Source: CBCOTE01 sp965112965
Lineage (GTDB): Bacteria; Desulfobacterota; Desulfovibrionia; Desulfovibrionales; Desulfovibrionaceae
DNA length: 64,000 nt
Direction of reading: 5' to 3'
Assembly: GCA_965112965.1 (NCBI GenBank)
Contig: CBCOTE010000001.1
Coordinates: 62,001 to 126,000, forward strand
Shown piece after piece: positions 49,467 to 59,686 of this stretch; positions within the stretch are counted from its first letter, which is position 1; each line of letters opens with the position of its first letter. The notes under the pieces are model-generated. The model saw only the letters and a program-made list of their open reading frames with translations, ran no database searches and had not been told where the DNA came from. Made by a program: the position numbers and the translations under genes.

Positions 49467-50177
49467 ATGAATATAATCGTAAACTGTTCAGAACCTGCTA
49501 CCGACGCCCCAGCCCTCATCCTATCTCCTTCTCTGTTATCTTCTGATTTTGGCCGCCTAGCTGAAGAGTTAGCTAGCCTAGAGGCCGCTGGCCTGTCCTG
49601 GGTGCATTGGGACGTCATGGACGGCTGCTTTGTGCACAACATCACCTTCGGCCCCCCGGTCATCAAGGCTCTACGGCCCCGCAGCCGACTCTTCTTCGAT
49701 GTACACCTGATGATCAACGAGCCAGAACGCTACCTGGGTGCCTTTGTCGACGCTGGCGCTAACCTTATCTGTGTACACGCCGAAGCGACATTACACCTTG
49801 AACGCACCGTAAGCGAGATCGCCCGCCTGGGCGCCAGGCCCGCCGTAGCCCTCAACCCGGCTACCCCACTAGATTGCGTCGAATATCTCTTGCCGCAACT
49901 ATATGCGGTTCTTATTATGAGTGTAAATCCAGGCTTTGATGGCCAAAAATTTATACCGTTCTGCTTAAAAAAGATACTGCGCTTGGCAACAATAATTCGT
50001 CAACATCAGACAGCGACCCTAATACAAGTAGATGGCGGCGTAGACCTGGCTAATGCCTCGGAGCTATTGGCAGCCGGAGCCACAATATTAGTCTCCGGAT
50101 CGTCTTTCTTCAATTACCCCCCCCACGATGCACGACACCGGGCCTTTTTGGCGGCTGCCGCCAGAAGCGGAAGATAA
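49467..50177 (+). CDS. rpe: ribulose-phosphate 3-epimerase
   Basis: Rpe interconverts ribulose-5-phosphate and xylulose-5-phosphate in the pentose phosphate pathway. TIM barrel with LSPSLLSSDFGRLAEELASL, WVHWDVMDGCFVHNITFGPP, FDVHLMI, LIMSVNPGFDGQKF and QVDGGVDLANA carrying the catalytic aspartates and metal ligands. 236 residues from ATG 49467; a start at 49422 adds 15 residues. Neither has a strong ribosome-binding site, and the barrel itself begins about 16 residues into the shorter form. One oddity: the last codons contain an eight-base C run. Transketolase, often the next gene, is not visible downstream. Confidence 0.92.
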   Translation: MNIIVNCSEPATDAPALILSPSLLSSDFGRLAEELASLEAAGLSWVHWDVMDGCFVHNITFGPPVIKALRPRSRLFFDVHLMINEPERYLGAFVDAGANLICVHAEATLHLERTVSEIARLGARPAVALNPATPLDCVEYLLPQLYAVLIMSVNPGFDGQKFIPFCLKKILRLATIIRQHQTATLIQVDGGVDLANASELLAAGATILVSGSSFFNYPPHDARHRAFLAAAARSGR

Positions 50178-53100
50178 ATGTTACTCAATAAGTCTGAATT
50201 GTGATGGTGTAAGATAAAAAGATGACAACCCTGTATCTGAAAGAACTGTTACGCCGCAAAGGTTCAATATTTAGGCGATACTCCCAATGGTAAATATGCC
50301 ACTGCAGACCCTGGACGACCTATAACACGAAAATATTAGGCATGATAGCCATAAATGCTATACCTAAAGACGAGTTCAAAAGCATCGAAGCCATATCTCG
50401 TACCAACTTCTGGAACAAAATCTACATAATCTATCTCACGTAGACAATGACAAAAAAATAGCTCCTGATAGTCTGTATTTCCTTTAAACCTTACTATCCA
50501 AATCTGTAGACCCGTGCTAATGTTTCAACACAATCAAGGCTTGCCTAGAAATTCAACGTCTCAATTGAACGACGTAATTTGCCTGCCCTCAACTTGCACT
50601 ATTTTACCGTCAGCCCTTTAGTTAGGCAGCTCTTCTAAACGAACTCTATACTTTTTTTACTGACTAGCGTTAGGATAGGGCTAGTATATTTCATGCTTCT
50701 GTTACATCACTAGTCCCTGCAGGTACTACATGTGATAGCCTACAGTAAACAGTAGGGCCGTGTATATAGCCTTTGATCCACAGCCATCGGAATTTTAATT
50801 TTTTCATTTTATATTTCATCTCCAGTCATCGCCCGGCTATACTATACATGACTAGAATGATTTATTGAATTCAATAATTTCTTATACAAAATACGACTAT
50901 AGATCACTTTCTATTCAGGAAAAACCAAGACGCCAATGCACTCTAACAGATGAAAATGCAACACGGTTGCTGATATCAGCCTCCGGCAACCTTATGCCTA
51001 GTACCTATATAGGCTACGATTGCCCGTCGATGACGTGCTAGTGATCAGGAATATAATCAGTCCCTGCCTTAAATATTAGGTGTTGTGCCATATACGCCTG
51101 GGCGTGCTCGGCATACCAACCGTAGTCTTAAAACCGGAAAGTACAGGTAAAACCCGCCTTGTCCAAACGCTACACTATCTGACCAAGTACATTCGGCGTT
51201 GACACACACTGTAACCGACGCCAATATCTCCGGCAGCGAAATCATGGACTTTGACTGAACTGTCTCTACTGCCACTCATCCGAACCAAATACAAAGATTG
51301 GAACCAGCCGTACACTAACACGGCAACTACTGTGTGGAATTCAGGAGCTTAATCTTGAGGTTCCAAACTTAAACTAACTGGTCGAGAATTATCTAGCCCT
51401 GTTCTCCCCACCATACGTCTTGGACATCGAGGAAAATAGGACACATAGCCAACTAACTACTACAGCCGACCTAAATATTGACAGCGTCCGGAGCTACTCT
51501 GGGCTTGTAGACTATCCTAGTTTAACCTAGATTCGAATAATGAACAGAAAAAATTAGACGGCTATTAAACTTATAGCATATCATAACGCGGTCAACCACA
51601 AACTATTACACCGTCAGCACAGTGGCACGCTCGGATATTAAAATACTGGTCAAAATAAAAACACCATAGCTTCACTGGAAGTGAGTCATCGATGACAAAA
51701 GGGTATTGATGCACTGAAAAGGCGCCAAACGACCCAGGCCACTATGCTAAAAGACCAAACTCTAGTTCATGGACACACCAGGATTAGTGATCTAAGGGGA
51801 GAATAAACACCACCCCTCAGACTACGCCATTCTCTTCCTCTCTTACAGGGCCAGACGATATATTAACCTTATCAAAACTAAAAAATAGTTAAACTAATAA
51901 GATTTATAGATCTTCATAAAGAATCAGTAGGCGCGCATCCTCTCGGCCAAATTAAATGAAAAGCTTATACCTATAAAGATATCCAGTCCGTCATAACTAC
52001 GCAATATAATTTGATAACAGTAGTGTCCTAATTTAATCCTCGCCTGGCTAAGATGACCTTGACTGGAGACAAACCAAAGGATTAGATAAGTTATCTTTCC
52101 CCCATTCGTCCCACAAAATATAATCGATATCTCCATACATCCATGGTGGAGGAGAACCCAAGAAAAAAAGTACTCCTTGAACTATACGGAAAAAATTATC
52201 TTTCATCACCTCTACTGTAGCGCTAAAAAAAATAATGCACCGTTACTTTTAAATAGCTGTGCCTTAATCGCCTACATCTGGTCGGACGGCTAGATTCCTC
52301 TCACCCACCTAAGCCATCACTGACGTAACTGCCACATAGATCACGTCTTCTTTTTTTTCTATCCGCCTAAGCCTGCTTTGCTACTTGCCTCCTCTACATC
52401 AATTTATGGATATCAAAAGGTAAAAAAATATACGGTACTATATAATTACAGGGAAACCAGAACATGCTTTCCTTTACTTTAAAGACGAGCCTGCCAAAAA
52501 AAACTTGTTGCGTTTGTCACGCTAAGCGGCTATATAATTTATTTTGATAATGTAAATATGATTAATATAAATTTATGGTCTGTTGTATTTTTATAAAAAA
52601 ATAGAATACTTAAAAATAACTTATATTTTGCTCCTGCAATTTGTCGCAGTCCTTATTTTTACTTTATTTTTCATACTATTAATAGTTCCTAGCTCAATGC
52701 CTTTGACAGCCACAGAAAGCACCTGGCTGTGCACTGAAGATAAACTACAAGCACATAGCACATTTCTGATGCAGGTCGTCTTTATCAATTTCATCCTGGT
52801 CGTCACCGGTATCACTTTGGAACTCTAGTTCGGAACCAACCAATCACACAATTCAACCTCTATAAACAATATCTTTGGCTCGCTGCTAACTATCAAAACT
52901 GCGATAGTCTTTTTTCTTAGAATCGATCTTCACTGCAGGCTAAGTCTTCGACTGGGACGAGCTCTCGCTGCAATTCCACGCCATCCGTATTTGATTGATG
53001 ACTACAACAACTACGAATATCAAGATATTGGTATATCCTGCTGTCGCATACTGTACAAGAATAAGATAAATTACTAAAAGTTATTTGGACTAAGGGCGAC

Positions 53101-55125
53101 CTTAGCCACAACTTTCACCCTAACTATAAGAAATGCAAAGATACTTCTAATACAATAAAATAGTCAAAAAGAGTCAGCCACGATAGCAGCCATAAAAGCC
53201 ATATGTTTGACTGTAGAAGGCACAGTTATGTAATACCTCTGTGATCATCCTCGACCAGACAGACCAACGAACATAACGCTATAAGCCTTCAGCATCCTGA
53301 ACTTGTTTTAGCTGCTAGCCTTCAATGACTTCAAGGCCATATAAATAGGCCCAAGAAATTACCACAACCTGGACCATACTGCTCGCATTCATGGGCCTCC
53401 GATAATTAAAATGACTAATCTTTTTTTCGTACTGTAGGGCGTCTTATAGGCCATATACTTAATTCTGAACGTCATCGGTCTGGGCATAGTTATACCCATG
53501 CCTTCCTGAATCAAATTAAAAAACGCATTATCTATTACCACCGGCCTCTCTGTAATGGCAATAAAGCCTATTTGACACTATGAATGATATAGGCATACGG
53601 ACTTTAGTAAGTCTTGTATAGTACTCCGCTCATGATTCTGTTCGGCACTATTCTTGTTTCTCTTCGCCTTCCTTGTATACAATTTTTTTTTGAGTTCCAC
53701 AAGAAGATAAAACATTCGGGCTGACTCAATCTCTAAAATGTCTGCCACTTTTTTTTCTAGGGAACCTTTTGACAAAGCTGTTGCCAGACTGAGTATTAAA
53801 AAGCTTAGATACGTACACTACCGGACTACGGTCACAGCCTGAACACTATTGCTTTATGGGTGTAATCGACCCATTCCTGGTCTGGTCAAACACCCAGCAA
53901 CAAAAAACTATACACCAACTACCCGGCCGTCCCAATGCCCTTCGGCACCATCATACTACCACTCCTAAGCCTAGTGTTGACGGGGTATTCCTGAGATTAA
54001 ATCGGCTATAGATAGCCTGAGCCTATCCGGAGCTTAAACCATTGACAGAGTAGTGTTCTTCAGTGTGACAGGCTGTGTCTCCCGGCCCTAGTACCATTGA
54101 ATCTCGATCTGTCCATCAGCATAACCATTAAAAAAATATAGCCTTAACCCACTAGTCCTCAAAATCATACTTGATATGACTCTGCCTCATACCCGCGATA
54201 TTGCTCTATTATTTTTTTTGGTACTCAAGGTCTTCAATTAAAAAAGTTAAAAAATAAACTAGCAAAGAAACATGCTGACTCCACATCAGACATCCCAAAT
54301 GACCGAAAGAAGCCGTACCTGTATCCGCAATCCTTATCATTTTAACGGTACCTAGGCTATACTATTGCAGCAGGAGGTAGGTAAACAAGACACCAGGCGA
54401 AAAAAAAATAATACTGCCAATTCACCTACCAAGATTACCTAGAGCGGAATAACTGCAAGCGCCGGGATCTTATCTACAGCAAAAAACATACAACATAATG
54501 CTGGGCCATTGCAGCAATATCAGGATGTCCTGCTACAACTGACGTATCAGTCGCAACCAGTTGTCAGACGATACCAAAATATGCTAATCTCCTACTACAT
54601 TTGCTTATTCTAAGCCAATAAATCAATATTAACGTTGATAGCGTCATACATTCGAACATCATAGTGGTTTTGCAATCAGAACAAAAAATATATTAATCAA
54701 CTATACTAAAGTGAGACAATAACGCCCACCATTATGGCCATCAGGCCAATAAAACGTCAGAACTAAATTCAAAAAAATCTTAATATTGAAAAAATTCTCC
54801 TGACACCGAAAATCAAAAAAATAAAGGTTGTGCCCCGCAGTCAATACATTTTGGACTATAACATAAAAATTATAGCATAATCTACAAAAGTTATACGCTG
54901 GACGGATTATAAAAAAGATAGCTGTAGATGATCAATTAGTCAGTTCAAGGAAGAAACTTTCGGTATCCCCAGATCATGCCACTCACACCACTAATTGATA
55001 TGTGGTCTTCCCTGACCACGCATGCGACAGATCATGTCTATATCCGATGTGCAGCCAAGGTATCCCCCCCACTCAAGCGACGTCGTTAGGAAATATCCAC
55101 TCCACCCGGCGTCCATCGCTGCGGG
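50178..55125. other. 4.9-kb non-coding desert
   Basis: No intact gene. I searched by eye for transketolase (often after rpe) and saw no TPP motif. A frame near 51096-51190 (GIPTVVLKPESTGKTRLVQT) weakly recalls a P-loop but lacks the first glycine. A membrane-protein-like stretch at 52583-53080 is listed separately. T runs of 7-10 occur near 53680-53760 and an A9 run near 54400. Confidence 0.5.
52583..53080 (+). pseudogene. possible remnant of a membrane sensor protein
   Basis: One frame from 52583 gives 81 codons with two hydrophobic segments (ILLLQFVAVLIFTLFFILLI and FLMQVVFINFILVVTGI). About 80 bases further on, another frame gives RLSLRLGRALAAIPRHPYLI and DDYNNYEYQDIG, which resembles the linker after a membrane helix in HAMP-type sensors. 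The combination suggests the front part of a histidine kinase or chemoreceptor. No kinase or signalling motif was found, so the family is uncertain. Confidence 0.25.
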
Positions 55126-56043
55126 CTATCCCGAAAGCCTGAGGCTACCTCGATAAGCCATCAAATTATCAATACCCAACCGTTCGCACAGGCCTGGCAA
55201 CTCATCCACGATATGAAAAGGCAGGTCTGGACGCCAAAAGACACCAGTGCCAATCTGCACCGCATGAGCTCCCACCAGCAGGAACTCCAACACATCCTCG
55301 GCTGAAGTAATACCGCCCAGGCCTATGACCGGAATCTTAACCCGGCTGGCAACTTGAAACACACAGCGTAGGGCCACAGGCTTTATAGCCGAACCCGATA
55401 ATCCACCCACTACGTTAGCCAGCCGCGGCCGGCGGGTAGCCGCATCCACAGCCATACCAGCCAGAGTATTAATGCAAGAAATCAGATCCGCACCGGCGTC
55501 TTCTACTGCCGCGGCTATAACGCCGATATCCGTCACATTGGGCGAGAGCTTGACTATGACCGGCTTGGTTCCAGCCTGACCCTTGACCTCCCGAGTAACT
55601 GCAGCGGCAGCGGCCGGATCATGGCCAAAAAATATACCCCCGGCCTGGACGTTGGGGCAAGAAATATTTACCTCAAGTGCGGCCACACCCTCAGCTGCAG
55701 CCAGCAAATATGCTAGTTCTCCGAATTCTCTAAGATCACAGGCATACAGGTTAGCGATGATCGGTACCTCCCGCCAAGGCAATAATGGCAATCGCTCTCG
55801 CAGGAAGGCTGGGGCGCCGATGTTTTGAATACCGATGGCGTTGAGCATGCCACATGGGGTCTCGACAATGCGCGGCATGGTATTGCCCACCCTGGGAGAA
55901 AGTGAGAGTCCTTTTACTACAATACCGCCCAGACGGCGCAGGTCACCGTAAGGCGCCAGCTCCAAGCCGTAGCCGACCGTACCCGAAGCCGTGAGCACCG
56001 GATTTTTGAGCATCAAGCCCGGCAGGTCTACGCTAAAATCCAT
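55126..56043 (-). CDS. pyrD: dihydroorotate dehydrogenase, class 1B catalytic subunit
   Basis: Oxidises dihydroorotate to orotate in pyrimidine synthesis; the class 1B form uses NAD via PyrK. 305 residues. FMN and substrate motifs: NPVLTASGTVGYG, GIVVKGLSLSPRVGN, NAIGIQNIGAP, NISCPNVQAGG (catalytic cysteine), KLSPNVTDI and GLGGITSAEDVLEFLLVGA. GGAG seven bases before ATG 56043. It starts 30 bases after pyrK, forming a two-gene operon. Confidence 0.96.
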   Translation of the reverse strand: MDFSVDLPGLMLKNPVLTASGTVGYGLELAPYGDLRRLGGIVVKGLSLSPRVGNTMPRIVETPCGMLNAIGIQNIGAPAFLRERLPLLPWREVPIIANLYACDLREFGELAYLLAAAEGVAALEVNISCPNVQAGGIFFGHDPAAAAAVTREVKGQAGTKPVIVKLSPNVTDIGVIAAAVEDAGADLISCINTLAGMAVDAATRRPRLANVVGGLSGSAIKPVALRCVFQVASRVKIPVIGLGGITSAEDVLEFLLVGAHAVQIGTGVFWRPDLPFHIVDELPGLCERLGIDNLMAYRGSLRLSG

Positions 56044-56073
56044 GGTATTTCTCCGTGTGCGATGGATTGTAGG

Positions 56074-56865
56074 CTAAAGCGGGGCTAGAGCATCGGCCCG
56101 AAATACTGGGCCTTTAGTGCACACTTGTACTGGCCAGCCCGTAGTATTGGGTTGCACACAACCCAGACAGGCACCGATACCGCAGGCCATACTATTTTCT
56201 AGAGAGATATAAGCGGTCACACCATATTCCAAGGCCGAGGCTTGAACCAGCCGCAGAAACGGCAATGGGCCACAGGCCAGCACTGACCCGCGACCAATCT
56301 GGACGACCATATGCTTTCGCACAAGATTGATGAAACGGACCAGGTCTTCCATGCTCTGCTCATGATAGGCCTGAGCATTGCAGCGAGCCGCGATGCGTTG
56401 AAAGGGATAGGCGGTCAAGGGCAGCCGATGGCCGAAGAGCAGTAATATCCGTTCCGGGGCTGGGTGAGTTTCTCCATAACCTACAAAGGGCGCTAAACCA
56501 ATGCCGCCGGCCAATAGAAGTTCTGGCCTGCCTAACTCATCAACCCGGGGGAAGCCATTACCCAGCGGGCCCCAGACTGTAATCTGAGCGCCAGGTGTCA
56601 GGCCGACCAAGCGGTCAGTACCGCGACCGGACCGCTTAAAGAGGATGGTCAAACGGCCTTCATCGGCTGCGCAGATGGAAAAAGGCCGTGCCCAGGTAAG
56701 TTCACGACCAAAGGCTGCAGGCCGCAACATAACAAACTGCCCCGGCCGCCAGTCAGTCCAACCTGGGGATTCCAAAGTTAGTAAAAAGGTCTGGGCCGCA
56801 GCTTGAGTTTGACCAAGTGGGATCAGTTCTACTAGACTGACGTCACAACATACGGGCTTAAGCAT
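56074..56865 (-). CDS. pyrK: dihydroorotate dehydrogenase electron transfer subunit
   Basis: PyrK passes electrons from PyrD's FMN through FAD and a 2Fe-2S cluster to NAD. 263 residues from ATG 56865 (MLKPVCCDVSLVELIPL); GGAGG lies seven bases upstream, so an in-frame start 81 bases earlier is rejected because it would overlap the divergent gene. FAD site RPFSICAADEGRLTILFKR; NAD site LLLAGGIGLAPFVGYGE; cluster cysteines in CGIGACLGC with a fourth in VQVCTKGPVF. Intact. Divergently transcribed from the U32 peptidase with 52 bases between starts. Confidence 0.94.
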   Translation of the reverse strand: MLKPVCCDVSLVELIPLGQTQAAAQTFLLTLESPGWTDWRPGQFVMLRPAAFGRELTWARPFSICAADEGRLTILFKRSGRGTDRLVGLTPGAQITVWGPLGNGFPRVDELGRPELLLAGGIGLAPFVGYGETHPAPERILLLFGHRLPLTAYPFQRIAARCNAQAYHEQSMEDLVRFINLVRKHMVVQIGRGSVLACGPLPFLRLVQASALEYGVTAYISLENSMACGIGACLGCVQPNTTGWPVQVCTKGPVFRADALAPL

Positions 56866-56917
56866 TAGATTACCTCCGCACCATGGGCTGAAATAGCCAT
56901 ATCCAACGAGGCACATA

Positions 56918-59686
56918 ATGACTACACACAATAAGCGGTACGCCACTAACGACCAAAGTGAATGTTCTACCAGGCTATCCGCCGACCGGGGACGTTTTCT
57001 CAGTCCAAACTACAAAACTAAAAATTATATACTAGTCCGATCCGAACCGAACTCTACTTTCAATCCAAGCGATCAACCTGACAATAAATCGTCTAATAAA
57101 TCGGGAGCTCCATTGCTCAGTAAGCATAGCGCCATCCATAGCAAACGTCCAACAGACAAACAAACGGGCAAGCAACGCCGCCAGCTGCCGGCTACACCAG
57201 CCCGTAACATAACACAAATGGAGGAGGATAATAATGGTCGCAAACAACTTCTCCACAAATCTCCGACCGCCAAAATCGCTTCCGATAAGCCAGATTCCGG
57301 AAAACTAAAACAAGGTAAGTCCAGACAGGAAACCATCGGACACGAAGAGTTCGATCGCGATAGCGCCAGGCAAAAAAAATCCAATCGCAACAAATCAAGA
57401 TCGCGTAAACCAGAACCAATACAGTCAGCTTGCGATAAACCAAATCACAACCGATTTTCTAAGGTAACCGTGCACTACCCCAAGTCCAAGCAGCTATGGC
57501 CAGTATCAAAAGTATCTGGGCCAGTCATCAAACCCGAGACAGCGTCCGCGACTTGGCCTGTCTCCCCTCCAGGGCGCTGGCCCGAAATCCTGGCCCAAGC
57601 CGAGGACACTCAGACTTTTCTGGCCGCCCTAGCCGCTGGCGCCGACGGAGTGTATATCGGACTCAAGAGCCTCTCATCGCATATGCAATCTGGCAGCTTG
57701 ACCATCCACGAACTAGCCGGCTTAACCGAGTTAGCCCGCCATAAGGGTAGCCGTACCTATATTGCCTTAAATATCCTAATCAAGACAAGCAATCTTTCCT
57801 CGGCCGGCCGGCTACTGGAGTGCGTTGTGCAACTGGCACGGCCTGATGGACTCATCGTCCAGGACTTAGGTGCCTTAAAGTTAGCCTACCAAGTGGGCTT
57901 CGAAGGCGAGTTGCACCTGTCCACTCTGGCAGGGATTACCCACCCATCTGCTCTGCTCATGGCACACCGGCTGGGTATCTCCCGAGTGGTGCTACCTCAG
58001 GAGCTAAATATCGACGAAGTCAAGGCCATGGCTGCGGCTTGCCCTGAGGGGCTAACTCTGGAGGTCTTCGTACATGGAGCTCTATGCTTCTGTATCTCAG
58101 GCCGCTGCTGGTTCTCTAACCTAGTTGGTGGTAAGAGTAACTCCAGTGGCTGGTGTATGCAGTCTTGTCGACGAGTATATAAACAACGTAGACGGAAGGA
58201 ACGCTTTTTCTCCCCACTAGACCTTAGCCTAGATGTACTTACCAAGCCCTTATTGGACATCCCCAAAGTGGCAGCCTGGACAATCGAAGGTCACAAGAGG
58301 GGGTCACACTACGTCTTCTACACTACCACAGCCTATAAACTCCTGCGCGACTGCCCAGACGATCCCCAAACACGCAAGCAAGCCCTAGATCTCCTCAGTC
58401 GAGCCCTAGGCCGACGTACCAGCCATTCTACGTTCTTGCCTCAGCGGCCTCACTCATCCCTAGCTTTGAATCAAAAGTTAAAGAAGGACCGAGAGTCAGC
58501 CTCGGGTCTGTTGGTCAGTAAAATTGGCCAACATCCACCCGGTCCTGGCGGAAAGCCCGGGGCATTTTTTTTCAAACCACGCTTCGAACTACTGGCCCAG
58601 GATCTCGTACGCATTGGCTACGAGGATGAACCTTGGCACAAAATCCTGCACATCACCAAGCGAGTGCCTAAAGCTGGTGAACTGTCACTATGTTTCGCCG
58701 GCCAGACACAGCACAAATCTGGGACCCCGGTATTCCTAATAGATCGCCGTGAGCCAGAGCTAGCGCACAGCATTGCTATTCTCACCAAAGAGCTGCTCCC
58801 CCTGATCTCGACTGGAACATGCAATTCTGTTTTCAAACCCAGGCTGCCCCAGCCTACATACATAAGAAGCGGTCAGCCCTTATATGTAGTCCGCAGTCTA
58901 CCCCGTGGCCGCTTCGGCCGTAGCGAAAGCATGGGCGTCTGGCTTTCTCCATCCAGCTTAAAAATCATATCCCACACGGTGTTCCCGCGGCTGTGGTGGT
59001 GGCTACCCCCGGTCATATGGCCTAACGAAGAAGCCGAATGGCGCGAGCTCATTAGGCGTCTAATACGCGATGGCGGCCACTGCTTTGTCCTGGGCTCTCC
59101 TTGGCAGATAGAACTATTCCCCGCCCAAAAAAAACCGCTGTCTAAAAGGCAAACTAACGAAAGAACAACAGGCATGATGGCTGCTGACTTAAAATTGGTG
59201 GCCGGTCCCTTCTGTAACGCGACCAACCCTCTAGCTCTAGATGTCCTAGCTCAATTGGGCTGCTCAGCCGCTGTGGCCAGCCCAGAGCTAATGACCGAAG
59301 ATTTTTTAACTCTACCAACTGTAAGCCCGCTGCCCCTGTGGATCGTGTGGAAAGGCACCTGGCCCGCCGGCATCTCACGACTTACTCCACGTATAGCTAA
59401 GGCTGAAGAGCCACTCTTTAGTCCCAAGGGCGAAGTATTCTGGTTCCGGCACCACGGCTCCAACCTATGGCTCTACCAAGACTGGCCCCTAGACCTATCG
59501 GCGCATCGGGCCGAGCTAGAACAGGCCGGTTTCGCCCGCCTTGTAGAGCTCGTGGAACCTCTGCCCTGCAATATCTCTAAATCCATACGTAGACCACATT
59601 TAACTAGGACTTGCGGTTACACTAATTCTCCACCACCCTTGAATCGTCAAACGGCGGCCCAAAGCCCTCAGTGTCGACACAGTTGA
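56918..59686 (+). CDS. peptidase U32 family protein with long basic N-terminal extension
   Basis: U32 proteins include factors for tRNA and rRNA hydroxylation and collagenase-like peptidases. The conserved core begins at about residue 215: ILAQAEDTQTFLAALAAGAD, GVYIGLKSLSSHMQSG, LHLSTLAGITHPSALLMAHR, VFVHGALCFCISGRCW and the cysteine-rich SSGWCMQSCRRVYKQ, probably a 4Fe-4S site. A second conserved part runs to about residue 900. The 922-residue length includes about 210 N-terminal residues rich in Lys, Arg, Ser, Asn and Gln without any domain. GAGG six bases before ATG 56918 supports the long start, but a shorter start inside is possible. Substrate cannot be told from sequence. Confidence 0.88.
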   Translation: MTTHNKRYATNDQSECSTRLSADRGRFLSPNYKTKNYILVRSEPNSTFNPSDQPDNKSSNKSGAPLLSKHSAIHSKRPTDKQTGKQRRQLPATPARNITQMEEDNNGRKQLLHKSPTAKIASDKPDSGKLKQGKSRQETIGHEEFDRDSARQKKSNRNKSRSRKPEPIQSACDKPNHNRFSKVTVHYPKSKQLWPVSKVSGPVIKPETASATWPVSPPGRWPEILAQAEDTQTFLAALAAGADGVYIGLKSLSSHMQSGSLTIHELAGLTELARHKGSRTYIALNILIKTSNLSSAGRLLECVVQLARPDGLIVQDLGALKLAYQVGFEGELHLSTLAGITHPSALLMAHRLGISRVVLPQELNIDEVKAMAAACPEGLTLEVFVHGALCFCISGRCWFSNLVGGKSNSSGWCMQSCRRVYKQRRRKERFFSPLDLSLDVLTKPLLDIPKVAAWTIEGHKRGSHYVFYTTTAYKLLRDCPDDPQTRKQALDLLSRALGRRTSHSTFLPQRPHSSLALNQKLKKDRESASGLLVSKIGQHPPGPGGKPGAFFFKPRFELLAQDLVRIGYEDEPWHKILHITKRVPKAGELSLCFAGQTQHKSGTPVFLIDRREPELAHSIAILTKELLPLISTGTCNSVFKPRLPQPTYIRSGQPLYVVRSLPRGRFGRSESMGVWLSPSSLKIISHTVFPRLWWWLPPVIWPNEEAEWRELIRRLIRDGGHCFVLGSPWQIELFPAQKKPLSKRQTNERTTGMMAADLKLVAGPFCNATNPLALDVLAQLGCSAAVASPELMTEDFLTLPTVSPLPLWIVWKGTWPAGISRLTPRIAKAEEPLFSPKGEVFWFRHHGSNLWLYQDWPLDLSAHRAELEQAGFARLVELVEPLPCNISKSIRRPHLTRTCGYTNSPPPLNRQTAAQSPQCRHS

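Noticed and set aside
51096..51190. P-loop-like PESTGKT segment
   Set aside because: The first glycine of the Walker motif is missing and flanking sequence has stops; chance match likely.
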